This document shows, in pieces, positions 44,803 to 53,597 of a stretch of DNA of 64,000 nt. How positions within the stretch are numbered: the first letter of the stretch is position 1; the number at the start of each line of letters is the position of its first letter. The notes under the pieces were generated by a model, which did no database searches, had not been told where the DNA came from, and was given only the letters and a program-made list of their open reading frames with translations. The stretch is from Amphibacillus marinus (lineage in GTDB: Bacteria > Bacillota > Bacilli > Bacillales > Amphibacillaceae), in assembly GCF_900110345.1 (NCBI RefSeq), contig NZ_FODJ01000002.1, forward strand, positions 248,001-312,000. Direction: 5' to 3'. Both the position numbers and the translations under genes were made by a program.

Positions 44803-44948
44803 TATCAATTCCACCACCTTTTTTAGTTATTACAATTATATTAAAATTCTAATTAACAACAAATGCTTTAAGTAATGATTATGGATTGATATACTTTAAT
44901 AAATAAGTTGTTTTCATTAAAGTACATTAAAAATTAAGGAGGGTAGCT

Positions 44949-45368
44949 ATGGATGAAATAAATCGGAAGATCATAAATATCTTACAAGAAGAAGGCAGGA
45001 CATCTATGACTGAATTAGGCATGCGCATTGCCCTTTCCGTACCAGCAGTTACAGAGAGAGTAAGAAAGCTTGAAGACCAAGGTGTTATTCAGGGTTATAA
45101 AGCAATTATTGATCCCGATAAAATAAACAAAGCTATGAAGGCATTTGTGCTTGTCAAAACTAATCGTTGTCAAGCATTTAAAGAATTTTGTCTTACCACT
45201 GCCGATGTAGTTGAGTGTCACCGTCTAACTGGTGAATACAGCTATTTAGTCAAAATTATCACACACTCAAATGCATCACTTGAGGCATTTATTGATGCTA
45301 CCATGGCATACGGTCAACCCTATACGATGATTAGCTTGTCCTCACCGTTAACTGACAAAATTATCTAG
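44949..45368 (+). CDS. Lrp/AsnC family regulator
   Basis: This 139-residue protein has an N-terminal helix-turn-helix (MDEINRKIINILQEEGRTSMTELGMRIALSVPAVTERVRKLE) and a C-terminal RAM ligand domain with ECHRLTGEYSYLVKI. RBS AAGGAGG precedes the ATG. The permease gene begins 24 bases after its stop, so it probably controls that transporter in response to an amino acid or similar compound. Confidence 0.92.
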   Translation: MDEINRKIINILQEEGRTSMTELGMRIALSVPAVTERVRKLEDQGVIQGYKAIIDPDKINKAMKAFVLVKTNRCQAFKEFCLTTADVVECHRLTGEYSYLVKIITHSNASLEAFIDATMAYGQPYTMISLSSPLTDKII

Positions 45369-45392
45369 TTGCAAATTAAAGGGGGTTCCTCC

Positions 45393-46343
45393 ATGCATTC
45401 CTCTGAAAAATTTCAATCTTTATTTATTTTACTAGCCATCGGGATAGGACTACTCCTTGGCCAAATTACTTTCTTTCAGCAGCACGCTGAATTGTTTATC
45501 ATTCCATTCTTGTTAATGATGCTGTATGGCCTGTTTTTAACTGTGCCAATAACCGGTTTAAAACAAGCATTCAAAAACACCAAATTTTTAAGTGCAAGTA
45601 TTCTGTTGAATTTCGTCTGGAACCCGCTACTTGCATGGGGATTAGGAGGCATTTTTCTTTCTGAGCATCCAGCTGTTTGGCTAGGCTTCATTTTATTATT
45701 AGTAACACCTTGTACAGATTGGTATTTAATCTTCACTTCTATTGCAAGGGGCAATTTAGCACTATCGACCTCTATGTTACCAATTAATTTAGTGTTACAA
45801 TTTATTTTACTTCCAAGCTACCTATTTATCTTTTCTGGAACAGTTGGCGCATTTGATAGTGGTGCGATTATTGACAGTATTCTTATCGTGCTCTTTGTTC
45901 CATTCCTATTTGCAAGCCTGACCAGATTCCTGTTTCGAAAAAAAATTAGCACACTGCATAATAAGGTTATCCCGTTCTTTGCTTCTAGCCAAATTGTCTT
46001 CTTGTGTTTGGCAATTACCGCAATGTTTGCTGCACAAGGCGCAAATTTACTTAACAATCTTCAAGTCATTCTACTTGTACTTGTTCCATTTATGTTATTT
46101 TTTGTTATTAACTTTTTGGTCGCCCAAACAGTAGGTAAATGGCTCAAGTTTAATTATGAGGATATAGTCAGTTTAAACATGACGATTATTTCTAGAAACG
46201 CACCAGAAGTACTGCCAATTGTTATTATCGCCTTTCCTGACCAGCCGTTAATTGCGATGGCAATTATTGTTGGGCCATTAATTGAATTGCCTGTGCTATC
46301 AATAGTTGCTCAAGGATTGTTGAAGCTAAACAAGCATATTTAA
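45393..46343 (+). CDS. BASS superfamily permease (arsenic resistance/ACR3-like)
   Basis: The start is ATG 45393 (MHSSEKFQSLF), with GGGGG as RBS; the longer frame to 45369 lacks an RBS. The 316-residue protein has about ten helices. VTPCTDWYLIFTSIARGN in helix 4 matches the BASS/arsenite permease group in which a Cys in the TPC motif is important. The pairing with an Lrp regulator rather than ArsR argues for an organic or amino-acid-like substrate instead of arsenite; this is unsettled. Confidence 0.8.
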   Translation: MHSSEKFQSLFILLAIGIGLLLGQITFFQQHAELFIIPFLLMMLYGLFLTVPITGLKQAFKNTKFLSASILLNFVWNPLLAWGLGGIFLSEHPAVWLGFILLLVTPCTDWYLIFTSIARGNLALSTSMLPINLVLQFILLPSYLFIFSGTVGAFDSGAIIDSILIVLFVPFLFASLTRFLFRKKISTLHNKVIPFFASSQIVFLCLAITAMFAAQGANLLNNLQVILLVLVPFMLFFVINFLVAQTVGKWLKFNYEDIVSLNMTIISRNAPEVLPIVIIAFPDQPLIAMAIIVGPLIELPVLSIVAQGLLKLNKHI

Positions 46344-46433
46344 AAGAACATCCTCAGTTTTGGTATCCACCCCCAAACGTTAGCGTAGAAAAACTAACGT
46401 TTGGGGGTCACTACCATTGAAGGATGTTCTTTT
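46342..46433. terminator. 92-base nested hairpin between convergent genes
   Basis: Outer arms AAAAGAACATCCT (46342-46354) and AGGATGTTCTTTT (46421-46433) enclose a GGTA/TACC pair. They also enclose a perfect 15-bp inner stem, ACCCCCAAACGTTAG (46369-46383) with CTAACGTTTGGGGGT (46394-46408). It can stop transcription both ways. It is larger than the other terminators here and may be a small palindromic element. Confidence 0.75.
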
Positions 46434-46448
46434 AAATTAATGGTGAGC

Positions 46449-47156
46449 TCAATAACCATAGAAACTATCTTTGTTAATTTGACGCTTTGCTATATCTTGG
46501 CTTTGTAAATATTCCGCAACCGATTTAACCAATCCGCCTGGTCCAGCCAGAAAGTAGCTACCAGTGTTTTGATGTTTAGCAATAAAGCTATCAATCTCCT
46601 GATGGAGTTGCTCCCTTGTCTTAAGATATTTGACCTTAATAATCTGCTTGCTTTCCAGCTCAGTAAGTTGATCTTTAAATAAATACCCTTGTTCAGAATC
46701 TAGATACAGCAATTCAATTGGTTGTGCGGGTTGCCCTATCGCTTGCTCCAATTGCTTAAGCATGGCACGGTATGGGGTAATCCCAATTCCTCCAGCAATC
46801 CACAATGTTGCGTCTTGTTGATTAAGGGCAAAGGCACCAACAGGTCCACCCATTTTAATTGTATCACCGGGCTTTAAATCAAGTAATGCTTGCTTAAACG
46901 CGCTTGGCTGTTCCTTAACCATCGTTGTGATGTTAATCACGTTTTCTGTCGGTGCAGAGGCAATCGAAAACGGTTTAGTTGAATTTTTAATCTTCTTGTG
47001 CGTAATTGTAAATAATCCATACTGCCCAGCTTGCCACGTTAAATCACTAGGCTTTTCAAATGAAAAGGTATAAACGCCTTCTGATTCCTTACTAGACGAA
47101 AGAAAGGTTAGTTCCTTCTTTTTAAATACAGCAATCATATCTTTAAAAAAACTCAT
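46449..47156 (-). CDS. FNR-type flavin oxidoreductase
   Basis: The start is ATG 47156 (MSFFKDMIAVFKKKE), seven bases after GGGGGG. The 235-residue protein has an FAD domain with KPFSIASAP (the RxYS motif with Lys) and GPVGAF, and an NAD(P) domain with IAGGIGITPYRAML, LLYLDSEQGYLF and FLAGPGGLVKSVAEYL. It resembles flavohaemoglobin reductase modules without a haem or iron-sulfur domain. It probably moves electrons from NAD(P)H to a partner protein. It lies at the end of the ArsR operon, 17 bases downstream of the DUF1801 gene. Confidence 0.88.
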   Translation of the reverse strand: MSFFKDMIAVFKKKELTFLSSSKESEGVYTFSFEKPSDLTWQAGQYGLFTITHKKIKNSTKPFSIASAPTENVINITTMVKEQPSAFKQALLDLKPGDTIKMGGPVGAFALNQQDATLWIAGGIGITPYRAMLKQLEQAIGQPAQPIELLYLDSEQGYLFKDQLTELESKQIIKVKYLKTREQLHQEIDSFIAKHQNTGSYFLAGPGGLVKSVAEYLQSQDIAKRQINKDSFYGY

Positions 47157-47172
47157 TTTCTTGCCCCCCATG

Positions 47173-47544
47173 TTATTTACGGAAAAAGCTATTACAGTTC
47201 GCCTTATCCAAAATGTTAAATGCAATCATCTTATCAAGCAGCTCGTAATTAACGGGCTTGTTCCACGGAATCCGAATAATCTCTTTGGTGAATTGATAGC
47301 CCGCTTCGGCAATATCATTCGCCAAATGCTTAACCGTCACACCTTCTGGTGAGACTGCTAAGTGCTTCTTCGCTAAACTAAAACCAATAATAAACGTGCC
47401 ATGATCAGTTAACATGGGTTGATTCCACTTTATTTCTGCCTCAAGCTCTGGGAACTGTTCTTTAATCCAAGCAAATACCTCTTCAACACGCTCACGTTGC
47501 TGCCCGTCAACAACTCCTGCAATAAAATCCGATAAGTTGTCCAT
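47173..47544 (-). CDS. DUF1801/YdhG-like iron chaperone family protein
   Basis: This 123-residue protein matches the YdhG-type DUF1801 group, with ELEAEIKWNQPMLTDHGTFIIGFSLAKKHLAVSPEG and IIRIPWNKPVNYELLDKMI. B. subtilis relatives with a frataxin-like fold (Fra/YdhG) take part in iron delivery. RBS GGAGGAG precedes the ATG. It sits between an SRPBCC gene and a flavin reductase gene in one operon. Confidence 0.85.
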   Translation of the reverse strand: MDNLSDFIAGVVDGQQRERVEEVFAWIKEQFPELEAEIKWNQPMLTDHGTFIIGFSLAKKHLAVSPEGVTVKHLANDIAEAGYQFTKEIIRIPWNKPVNYELLDKMIAFNILDKANCNSFFRK

Positions 47545-47565
47545 TCTAGCTCCTCCTCTTTATCC

Positions 47566-47955
47566 TTATCCTTCACCAAGCCATTGTCTGAGTGCATCGA
47601 CTTTGTAGGTCCAGCCATATTTGGCTCCATTGAATGCCTGATCCATTTCTTCAAACCCAGTTTGCTCAAGATGAAGAACGGTCTTACCATCCCCCTCTTC
47701 TAATGTCCAAGTTACGACTGTATCTATCGGCCCACCAATCCAGGTATACGATAGCTTATAGGGCTCGTCTACAACTAAAACCTCACTATCTACCACTAAA
47801 CTAATTTCCTCGTTGCGAAATTTACATTTATATCCAACAATCGGTTTGAAGTTGTTTGCCATCACCCACTCAGCTAGTGTGCTTGAATCCGTTAATGCTT
47901 GCCATACCTTATGGATTGGGCTGTTAAATTCGAAGTTTAATGATAATTTAGCCAT
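47566..47955 (-). CDS. SRPBCC/AHSA1 domain protein
   Basis: This 129-residue protein begins MAKLSLNFEFNSPIHKVWQALTD and contains PYKLSYTWIGGPIDTVVTWTLEE and the final GWTYKVDALRQWL, typical of AHSA1-like START/SRPBCC proteins. Members bind hydrophobic ligands. It is separated by two bases from the ArsR regulator gene, a very common pairing in Bacillaceae. Confidence 0.9.
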   Translation of the reverse strand: MAKLSLNFEFNSPIHKVWQALTDSSTLAEWVMANNFKPIVGYKCKFRNEEISLVVDSEVLVVDEPYKLSYTWIGGPIDTVVTWTLEEGDGKTVLHLEQTGFEEMDQAFNGAKYGWTYKVDALRQWLGEG

Positions 47956-47957
47956 GG

Positions 47958-48278
47958 TTATTCCTCCTCTAATATTTTTTTCAATTGCAAAATGTTTTCA
48001 TTCCAAAAAACTTCATAGTAGGAGAGCCAGTCTCTGACGACCTTAAGTGGTCGTGTGTTAGCACGATAACGTGTTTCTCTACCTTCTTTACGATCATAGA
48101 CAAGATTCGCTGCCTTTAATACCGTTAAATGCTTAGAAACCGCCGTCCTGCCAATCTCAAAGTGATCTGTTATTCGATAAAGCGGTAACTCCTCTTCCTT
48201 TGATAATAGACGTAATAGCTCTCGCCTTGTCGGGTCAGCAATGGCTGCAAAGACGTCTTGCTCTATTTGATTTTTCAT
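47958..48278 (-). CDS. ArsR family transcriptional regulator
   Basis: The start is ATG 48278 (MKNQIEQDVFAAI) with RBS AGGAG; the longer frame to 48332 would cross the operator. The 106-residue protein has DPTRRELLRLLSKEE and the helix-turn-helix HFEIGRTAVSKHLTVLKAANLV. It lacks the cysteine metal site of metal-sensing ArsR proteins, so it is of the SRPBCC-linked type. It heads the operon and should repress it through the inverted repeat just upstream. Confidence 0.92.
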   Translation of the reverse strand: MKNQIEQDVFAAIADPTRRELLRLLSKEEELPLYRITDHFEIGRTAVSKHLTVLKAANLVYDRKEGRETRYRANTRPLKVVRDWLSYYEVFWNENILQLKKILEEE

Positions 48279-48301
48279 GGTCTCAGCTCCTCTAACTATT
48301 A

Positions 48302-48343
48302 GACACCATATAGTGTCATAATTATAAGACACTATATGGTGTC
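48302..48343. promoter_or_regulatory. ArsR operator: perfect 16-bp inverted repeat
   Basis: GACACCATATAGTGTC (48302-48317) and its inverted copy (48328-48343) surround a 10-base AT spacer. Each arm is itself almost a palindrome. It overlaps the -10 box and the spacer of the operon promoter. Confidence 0.88.
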
Positions 48344-48350
48344 ATGTCAA
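48321..48350 (-). promoter_or_regulatory. Consensus promoter of the ArsR operon
   Basis: On the minus strand TTGACA (48345-48350) and TATAAT (48321-48326) are 18 bases apart. Both hexamers are perfect, so repression must come from the overlapping operator. Confidence 0.82.
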
Positions 48351-48476
48351 CTAAACGCTCTCAAACCTTTTTAAGTACTGTTATAAAATAAGCTTCTTTT
48401 AAAAAGTTATCAAGACTAGTTTATTGTAATAAATAAAGCTATCAGCATGAGTTAAACTGATAGCTTGGCTTGATAA

Positions 48477-48833
48477 TTATTTCCGCAAAATCGTCTCCAT
48501 CGCTCTTCCCTTTGCTAATTCATCAATTAGCTTGTCCAAATAACGAATCTCCTTCATCAAAGGTTCCTCAATTTCCTCAATGCGAACACCACAGATGACA
48601 CCTTTAATTAAAGAACGAGATGTATTCATCTCAGGAGCCTCGGCAAAAAACGTCTCAAAATCGATTTCCTTGTCTATTAGGTCAGCTAACATCACTTCGT
48701 TATACCCTGTTAACCAGCAGATAATTTCGTCAACTTCTGCCTTTGTCCGCCCCTTTCTCTCTACTTTAGCTATATATAGCGGATAGACCTTAGCAAAGCT
48801 CATCGTATAAATCTTGTGTTTCTTCATCTGCAC
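48477..48833 (-). CDS. DUF2200 family protein
   Basis: This 118-residue protein matches DUF2200: [39 protein letters not shown] at the start, then [12 protein letters not shown] and [37 protein letters not shown]. It is a small cytoplasmic protein. No function has been established for this family. It is a single gene. Confidence 0.9.
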   Translation of the reverse strand: MQMKKHKIYTMSFAKVYPLYIAKVERKGRTKAEVDEIICWLTGYNEVMLADLIDKEIDFETFFAEAPEMNTSRSLIKGVICGVRIEEIEEPLMKEIRYLDKLIDELAKGRAMETILRK

Positions 48834-49157
48834 ACCTATCCTTTCATCGTACTGCTGTTATTTTCCTAATTGTCACTTATTAATATGCATTAAAGCTAGT
48901 GGCCCTTTAACAAAGCTTGCTAAAAACATACAACTACTAAACTTTTTTCCTCTTTCCAGCCACATTTATTACTTTCTCTTTGTTTTATTCGCAGGCGTAA
49001 AAGACGAATCCTGTGCCTGCAATGCATCTTTAATTATCGATTAAGCGCGGGTTTTCAACCATTGCATATCACTATTTTAACACAGATGACTTTTATAGCT
49101 TCTTCAAGCTACTATAAGCTTAAACATAAGCCTAGAAGAAATGTGCGCTCTATCTTC
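48834..49157. other. Gene-free spacer
   Basis: About 320 AT-rich bases between the DUF2200 gene and the alpha/beta hydrolase gene. No frame with an RBS, no clear terminator and no structured RNA were found. Confidence 0.55.
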
Positions 49158-50021
49158 CTAATTAACCTTTAAGAACTGATGCAATTCATGTAAAATAGCT
49201 TGCGCATCATCAACAAACAAGGCGTGACCTGCGTTAACCGGCAGATAGCTCAGCCTAATATTAGCAGCTACCAAATCCTCAATCAGCTCCAGCGTCATAG
49301 CCTTAGAGGTTAGTTGGTCTTTTACTCCCCAAACAACTAACACTGGTGCCTTAATCTTCTTGACCGCTTCATTTCCGTCTATTAAACCATTTGACTGTGC
49401 ACTTACATTAAATAAATTTGCCGCGTGCGCTACATCAATAAAATTCTGTTGTTGAGTGGCACTAATTAAATAGCACTGATACTGTTCCTTACTCGGTTGA
49501 TGGTCAGCATAAAGTAATTGATCCATAGCATTTCTAAAGAAAGTATGATCCTCTGCCTGTTGTGCTTCTATCATCATTGATAGGCCAACATTTTTAGTAA
49601 GGTCCTCCTTCTGATCAGCCCTATTACCAGCTTGGTCAAAGGCTGGATAGCCTCTTGTAGACATAGATGCAAGTAAAACAAGATGACTAACATGTTTAGG
49701 ATAATCCGCTGAAAATTGTAGGGCGACACCACCACCATTTGACCAACCAATCAGATCAAATCGCTCTATACCCAAATGGTCAATAAACAGTTTAATATCG
49801 TCTGAAAAGTCTTTCATTGTTTCTATCGGATGATTATAGGTTGAATCACCATATCCTCGCAGGTCAATTGCATATATGGTGAATTCATCATCTAGCTGCT
49901 TAATTAAAATATCCCATTGTGTGGAAGCTGCCATGTTACCATGGATAAGAACGACTATGCGCTCTCCACCTGGTCGCTTTATATAGGATAGCGTTTCTCC
50001 ATTTGACAAGGTTAATTTCAT
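49158..50021 (-). CDS. Alpha/beta fold hydrolase
   Basis: The start is ATG 50021 (MKLTLSNGETLSY) with RBS AAAGGAG; the longer frame to 50054 has none. The 287-residue protein has the oxyanion motif VLIHGNMAAS, the nucleophile elbow IGWSNGGGVALQ (Ser), an Asp in VVWGVKDQLTS and the catalytic His in NAGHALFVDD. It is cytoplasmic. The substrate could be an ester, lactone or haloalkane; nothing decides it. It is divergent from the AraC gene of the galactoside cluster. Confidence 0.9.
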   Translation of the reverse strand: MKLTLSNGETLSYIKRPGGERIVVLIHGNMAASTQWDILIKQLDDEFTIYAIDLRGYGDSTYNHPIETMKDFSDDIKLFIDHLGIERFDLIGWSNGGGVALQFSADYPKHVSHLVLLASMSTRGYPAFDQAGNRADQKEDLTKNVGLSMMIEAQQAEDHTFFRNAMDQLLYADHQPSKEQYQCYLISATQQQNFIDVAHAANLFNVSAQSNGLIDGNEAVKKIKAPVLVVWGVKDQLTSKAMTLELIEDLVAANIRLSYLPVNAGHALFVDDAQAILHELHQFLKVN

Positions 50022-50255
50022 AGGTATGCTCCTTTTTAAATTTTTCTCATGCAAGTTATTACTTTTGAAAAGTAACGTTACAATGAGATAAGTTGTTTTG
50101 CATTGTTCTTTTTGCTAATACATTAAAACTAACAAAACGCCCAAAAAAGTAAAGGATTTATATTATTATACTTATTATTGCACAAATCAGTTTTAAATAA
50201 CTTACTTGTTTAGTAATATGAGATTAAATCTAACAAGTTAAAGGAGGGCTTCTAA

Positions 50256-51131
50256 TTGGCACCAGACAAAGTGTATGGGTTTCGCTTTAAAGGGGAGGTG
50301 CAACAGCGCATTGCCGGCTTACATACCATTGGTAAAGAATCACGGACCAGTCACACTTATAGTTGGGATGGCTTAAAAAGACAAGAACAAGACCGCATTG
50401 TCTTTCAGTATACCCTTAATGGGCAAGGCAGAATTCGAATTAAGGATAACGTATATACGCTGACAAAAAATGAAGCGTTTCTCATTAACATTCCGAGTGA
50501 TCATTGCTACTATTTACCTTCAGATTCAGATCACTGGGATTTTATCTTTATTACACTCTATGGTGAAGAAGCAGCGCGCCATTATCATACCATTACCCAC
50601 AAGCATGGTCATATCTTTACTATGCCAATTGACACTCGTCCGATTAGACACATCTTTAAAATAATTGAAATTATCGAGACAATCGGAATTAAGGATGCCT
50701 TTGAAGCTAGCGGTTATGCCTATTCTTTTTTGATGGAGTATTTGCACTACTTAGAATTTAAACAACAGCAACAAAGCGAGCGCCCAGCTTCAATTAACAA
50801 AGCGGTGGCATTCATTAAAGCACAATATGCTAAGGATATTAGTTTAGACAATATTGTCAAAGTTTCAGGCTTGTCTAAATATCACTTTACTCGGTTATTT
50901 ACGAGGACTTTACACAAAACACCTGTTCAGTATTTAACTAAAGTTCGCATTGAACAAGCACTTCAGCTCTTAAGACACACCGATCAATCGATTGATGAGA
51001 TAGCGAAGACTGTAGGCTATGCATCCCATAATTATTTTAGCAAAGTTTTTAAAGCTACGCTTGGCGAGACACCGACCCAGTACCGTCAGAATAAGTTTGT
51101 CATGCCAGTCGATCGATTATTTATTGATTAA
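50256..51131 (+). CDS. AraC family regulator with cupin sensor
   Basis: This 291-residue protein starts at TTG 50256, eight bases after AAGGAGG. The N-terminal 150 residues are an AraC-binding cupin, with YTLNGQGRIRIKDNVYTL. The C-terminal tandem helix-turn-helix begins at about 185, with DISLDNIVKVSGLSKYHFTRLF and QSIDEIAKTVGYASHNYFSKVFK. It precedes an alpha-galactosidase gene and probably activates that gene and the aldo/keto reductase gene on binding galactoside. Confidence 0.92.
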   Translation: MAPDKVYGFRFKGEVQQRIAGLHTIGKESRTSHTYSWDGLKRQEQDRIVFQYTLNGQGRIRIKDNVYTLTKNEAFLINIPSDHCYYLPSDSDHWDFIFITLYGEEAARHYHTITHKHGHIFTMPIDTRPIRHIFKIIEIIETIGIKDAFEASGYAYSFLMEYLHYLEFKQQQQSERPASINKAVAFIKAQYAKDISLDNIVKVSGLSKYHFTRLFTRTLHKTPVQYLTKVRIEQALQLLRHTDQSIDEIAKTVGYASHNYFSKVFKATLGETPTQYRQNKFVMPVDRLFID

Positions 51132-51171
51132 GATGGAGCAATATATTGCACATTTTAACTAAATTTACGGT

Positions 51172-51185
51172 TGTATCCGCTTGCA
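51172..51185. promoter_or_regulatory. Weak cre-like site upstream of melA
   Basis: TGTATCCGCTTGCA fits the cre consensus with two mismatches and lies about 56 bases before the melA start, in the short gap after the AraC gene. Catabolite repression of a galactosidase would be expected. Confidence 0.3.
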
Positions 51186-51240
51186 AATCCCCTTAAGATA
51201 AATTTGAAACTAAATTGATTTAAATTAAGGAGTGTATCAT

Positions 51241-52539
51241 ATGTCGAAAATTACCTTTTTAGGTGCTGGTAGTACCGTATTCGCTAAAAATGTCCTTGGT
51301 GATTGCATGACCGTTCCCGCATTGCAGAACTTTGAATTCGCCCTATTTGATATTGATCATGAGCGTTTGCACGATTCGGAGCTTATGCTTAACAACCTCA
51401 AGAAGAGCTTGAATGCTAGGATAACGGTAACGGCTTATCGTAATCGAAAAGAAGCGTTACGAGATGCTAAATACGTCATTAATGCCATTCAGGTAGGTGG
51501 CTATGATCCTTGTACCATTACTGATTTCGAAGCACCTAAAAAATTCGGCTTACGGCAAACGATCGCTGATACATTAGGCATTGGTGGTATCTTCCGTAAC
51601 TTAAGAACAATTCCAGTTATGCAGGAATTTGCCCGGGAGATCAAAGAAGTCTGCCCCGACGCATGGTTTCTGAATTACACAAATCCAATGGCAGTCTTAA
51701 CAAACGTTATGCTAAAGGAAGGCATTAAAACGGTTGGGTTGTGCCATAGCGTTCAAGTTTGTGCAGATCACTTGCTTGACTCCTTAGAAATGTCAAAGGA
51801 TAATATCCAGTGGAAAATTGCTGGTATTAACCATATGGCCTGGCTATTAGAAATCACCCAAAACGGACAAGACTTGTATCCCGAAATTAAGAAACGAGCG
51901 CAAGAGAAACAAAAGCAAAAGCATCACGATATGGTGCGCTTTGAGCTAATGGATAAATTCGGGTACTACGTGACTGAATCCTCAGAACACAATGCTGAAT
52001 ATCACCCTTATTTTATCAAAAGTAACTACCCAGAATTAATTGATCGTTATAACATTCCTTTAGATGAGTATCCACGGCGATGTGTTCATCAAATTGAAGG
52101 CTGGAAGAAGATGCGCGATGACTTAGTCAATGACCATAATCTTCAGCACGAACGTAGCCATGAATATGGCTCCTATATTATTGAAGCAATGGAAACAAAC
52201 CAACCATTTAAAATTGGTGGTAATGTTCTTAATACAGGCCGGTTAATCTCTAATTTGCCTGATAATGCTGTAGTTGAAGTACCTTGTCTGGTTGATGCTA
52301 GCGGGGTAACCCCAACATATGTTGGGGAACTCCCAGAACAGTTAGCCGCCTTAAATCGGACCAACATTAATACGCAGCTTTTAACGATTGAAGCTGCTCT
52401 AACTAGAAAAAAGGAAAAAATTTATCAAGCAGCATTGTTAGACCCTCATACAGCTGCTGAGCTGTCAATAGATGACATTGTGGCATTATGTGATGATCTT
52501 ATCGAACAGCATGGTAATTGGTTACCTGAATATAATTAA
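51241..52539 (+). CDS. melA: GH4 alpha-galactosidase
   Basis: The start is ATG 51241 (MSKITFLGAGSTVF), eight bases after AAGGAG. The 432-residue protein has the GH4 NAD-binding start, an NxxNP motif in FLNYTNPMAVL, the Mn-binding Cys and His in VGLCHSVQ and INHMAWLLEI, and ALFDIDHERL for cofactor binding. GH4 enzymes use NAD and Mn with a redox-elimination mechanism and are cytoplasmic. Overall it fits MelA, which cleaves melibiose and related galactosides. No dedicated transporter is present in this cluster. Confidence 0.9.
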   Translation: MSKITFLGAGSTVFAKNVLGDCMTVPALQNFEFALFDIDHERLHDSELMLNNLKKSLNARITVTAYRNRKEALRDAKYVINAIQVGGYDPCTITDFEAPKKFGLRQTIADTLGIGGIFRNLRTIPVMQEFAREIKEVCPDAWFLNYTNPMAVLTNVMLKEGIKTVGLCHSVQVCADHLLDSLEMSKDNIQWKIAGINHMAWLLEITQNGQDLYPEIKKRAQEKQKQKHHDMVRFELMDKFGYYVTESSEHNAEYHPYFIKSNYPELIDRYNIPLDEYPRRCVHQIEGWKKMRDDLVNDHNLQHERSHEYGSYIIEAMETNQPFKIGGNVLNTGRLISNLPDNAVVEVPCLVDASGVTPTYVGELPEQLAALNRTNINTQLLTIEAALTRKKEKIYQAALLDPHTAAELSIDDIVALCDDLIEQHGNWLPEYN

Positions 52540-52556
52540 AAAGGGAGAAGCGAACA

Positions 52557-53531
52557 ATGCAGTATAGACGAGTTGGTAATAGTGGTGTTAAAGTCAGCGC
52601 GCTTGGTCTTGGTAGTTGGCTAACCTATGGAACAGCATCCGAACAAAAGGCTGCTGATGCCTGTATAAAAACAGCATTTGATTGTGGAATTAATTTTTTT
52701 GATACAGCAAATGCCTACAATCGCGGTGCGGGTGAAGAAGCGATTGGTGCCGCACTAAAGCCGTATATCCGATCAAGTTACGTCCTCTCTACCAAGGTTT
52801 TTTTTCCGATGGGTAATGGACCAAATGATGGTGGACTATCAAGGAAGCATATTATGGAGCAATGTGAAGCAAGTCTAAAACGGATGGGCACAGATTATAT
52901 TGATATTTATTTCTGCCATCGTTACGACAACCAAACACCTACAGAAGAGACACTCCGTGCGCTTGATGACCTTGTTACACAAGGCAAAGTCTTATATACA
53001 GGTGTTAGTGAATGGAGTGCTGCCCAAATCACAGAGGCAACTGGCATTAGTAAGCGTTTGAATCTTGATCCGCTTATTTCAAACCAGCCGATCTATAACA
53101 TGTTTGAGCGTTATATTGAAGAAGATGTGTTACACGTTAGTAAGCAACATGGTATTGGTCAAATTGTTTTCTCACCACTCGCTCAGGGCATCCTAACGGG
53201 TAAATATAAGCCAGGTGCACAAATCCCTAAAAATAGTCGCGCGGCTAATGATCGTGTTAATGGCGTAATTAATAGTTATTTGCAAGACAATGTGCTCGAA
53301 TCTGTGCAGCAGTTAGATAATGTTGCTCAGCAGCTCGATATCTCCTTAGCACAGCTATCATTAGCTTGGGTATTACGCCAACCAGGTGTGAGCTCTGCCT
53401 TAATTGGCGCAAGTAAGCCAGAACAGATTGAGGAAAACATTAAAGCTGCTGACGTAAATCTCCAGCCAGATACACTTGAAGAAATTGAACGTATTTTGAA
53501 AAAGGTTGCAGATTTTGCCCCTTTACGATAA
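52557..53531 (+). CDS. Aldo/keto reductase, Kv-beta-like
   Basis: This 324-residue TIM-barrel reductase starts MQYRRVGNSGVKVSALGLGSWLTYG. The catalytic tetrad is visible: Asp in FFDTANAYNRG, the adjacent Tyr, Lys in YVLSTKVFF and His in YFCHRYDNQTP. VLRQPGVSSALIGASKPEQIEEN binds NADPH. It belongs to the potassium-channel beta subunit-like AKR group (YghZ/YdhF). It follows melA after 17 bases, probably reducing a sugar-derived aldehyde. Confidence 0.9.
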   Translation: MQYRRVGNSGVKVSALGLGSWLTYGTASEQKAADACIKTAFDCGINFFDTANAYNRGAGEEAIGAALKPYIRSSYVLSTKVFFPMGNGPNDGGLSRKHIMEQCEASLKRMGTDYIDIYFCHRYDNQTPTEETLRALDDLVTQGKVLYTGVSEWSAAQITEATGISKRLNLDPLISNQPIYNMFERYIEEDVLHVSKQHGIGQIVFSPLAQGILTGKYKPGAQIPKNSRAANDRVNGVINSYLQDNVLESVQQLDNVAQQLDISLAQLSLAWVLRQPGVSSALIGASKPEQIEENIKAADVNLQPDTLEEIERILKKVADFAPLR

Positions 53532-53550
53532 AAAAAAGGTGATAATAAAT

Positions 53551-53583
53551 AAGACCGCTAGCAGAATCTTTGCTAGCGGTCTT
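53551..53583. terminator. Bidirectional terminator after the galactoside cluster
   Basis: A perfect 13-bp stem AAGACCGCTAGCA/TGCTAGCGGTCTT with a 7-base loop lies between convergent genes. Confidence 0.9.
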
Positions 53584-53597
53584 ATCATTCAAAATTC

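Noticed and set aside
45393-46343. Arsenite efflux pump as a firm call
   Set aside because: The regulator is Lrp-type, no arsenate reductase or ArsR is adjacent, and the ArsR at 48 kb is of the SRPBCC-linked type without a metal site.
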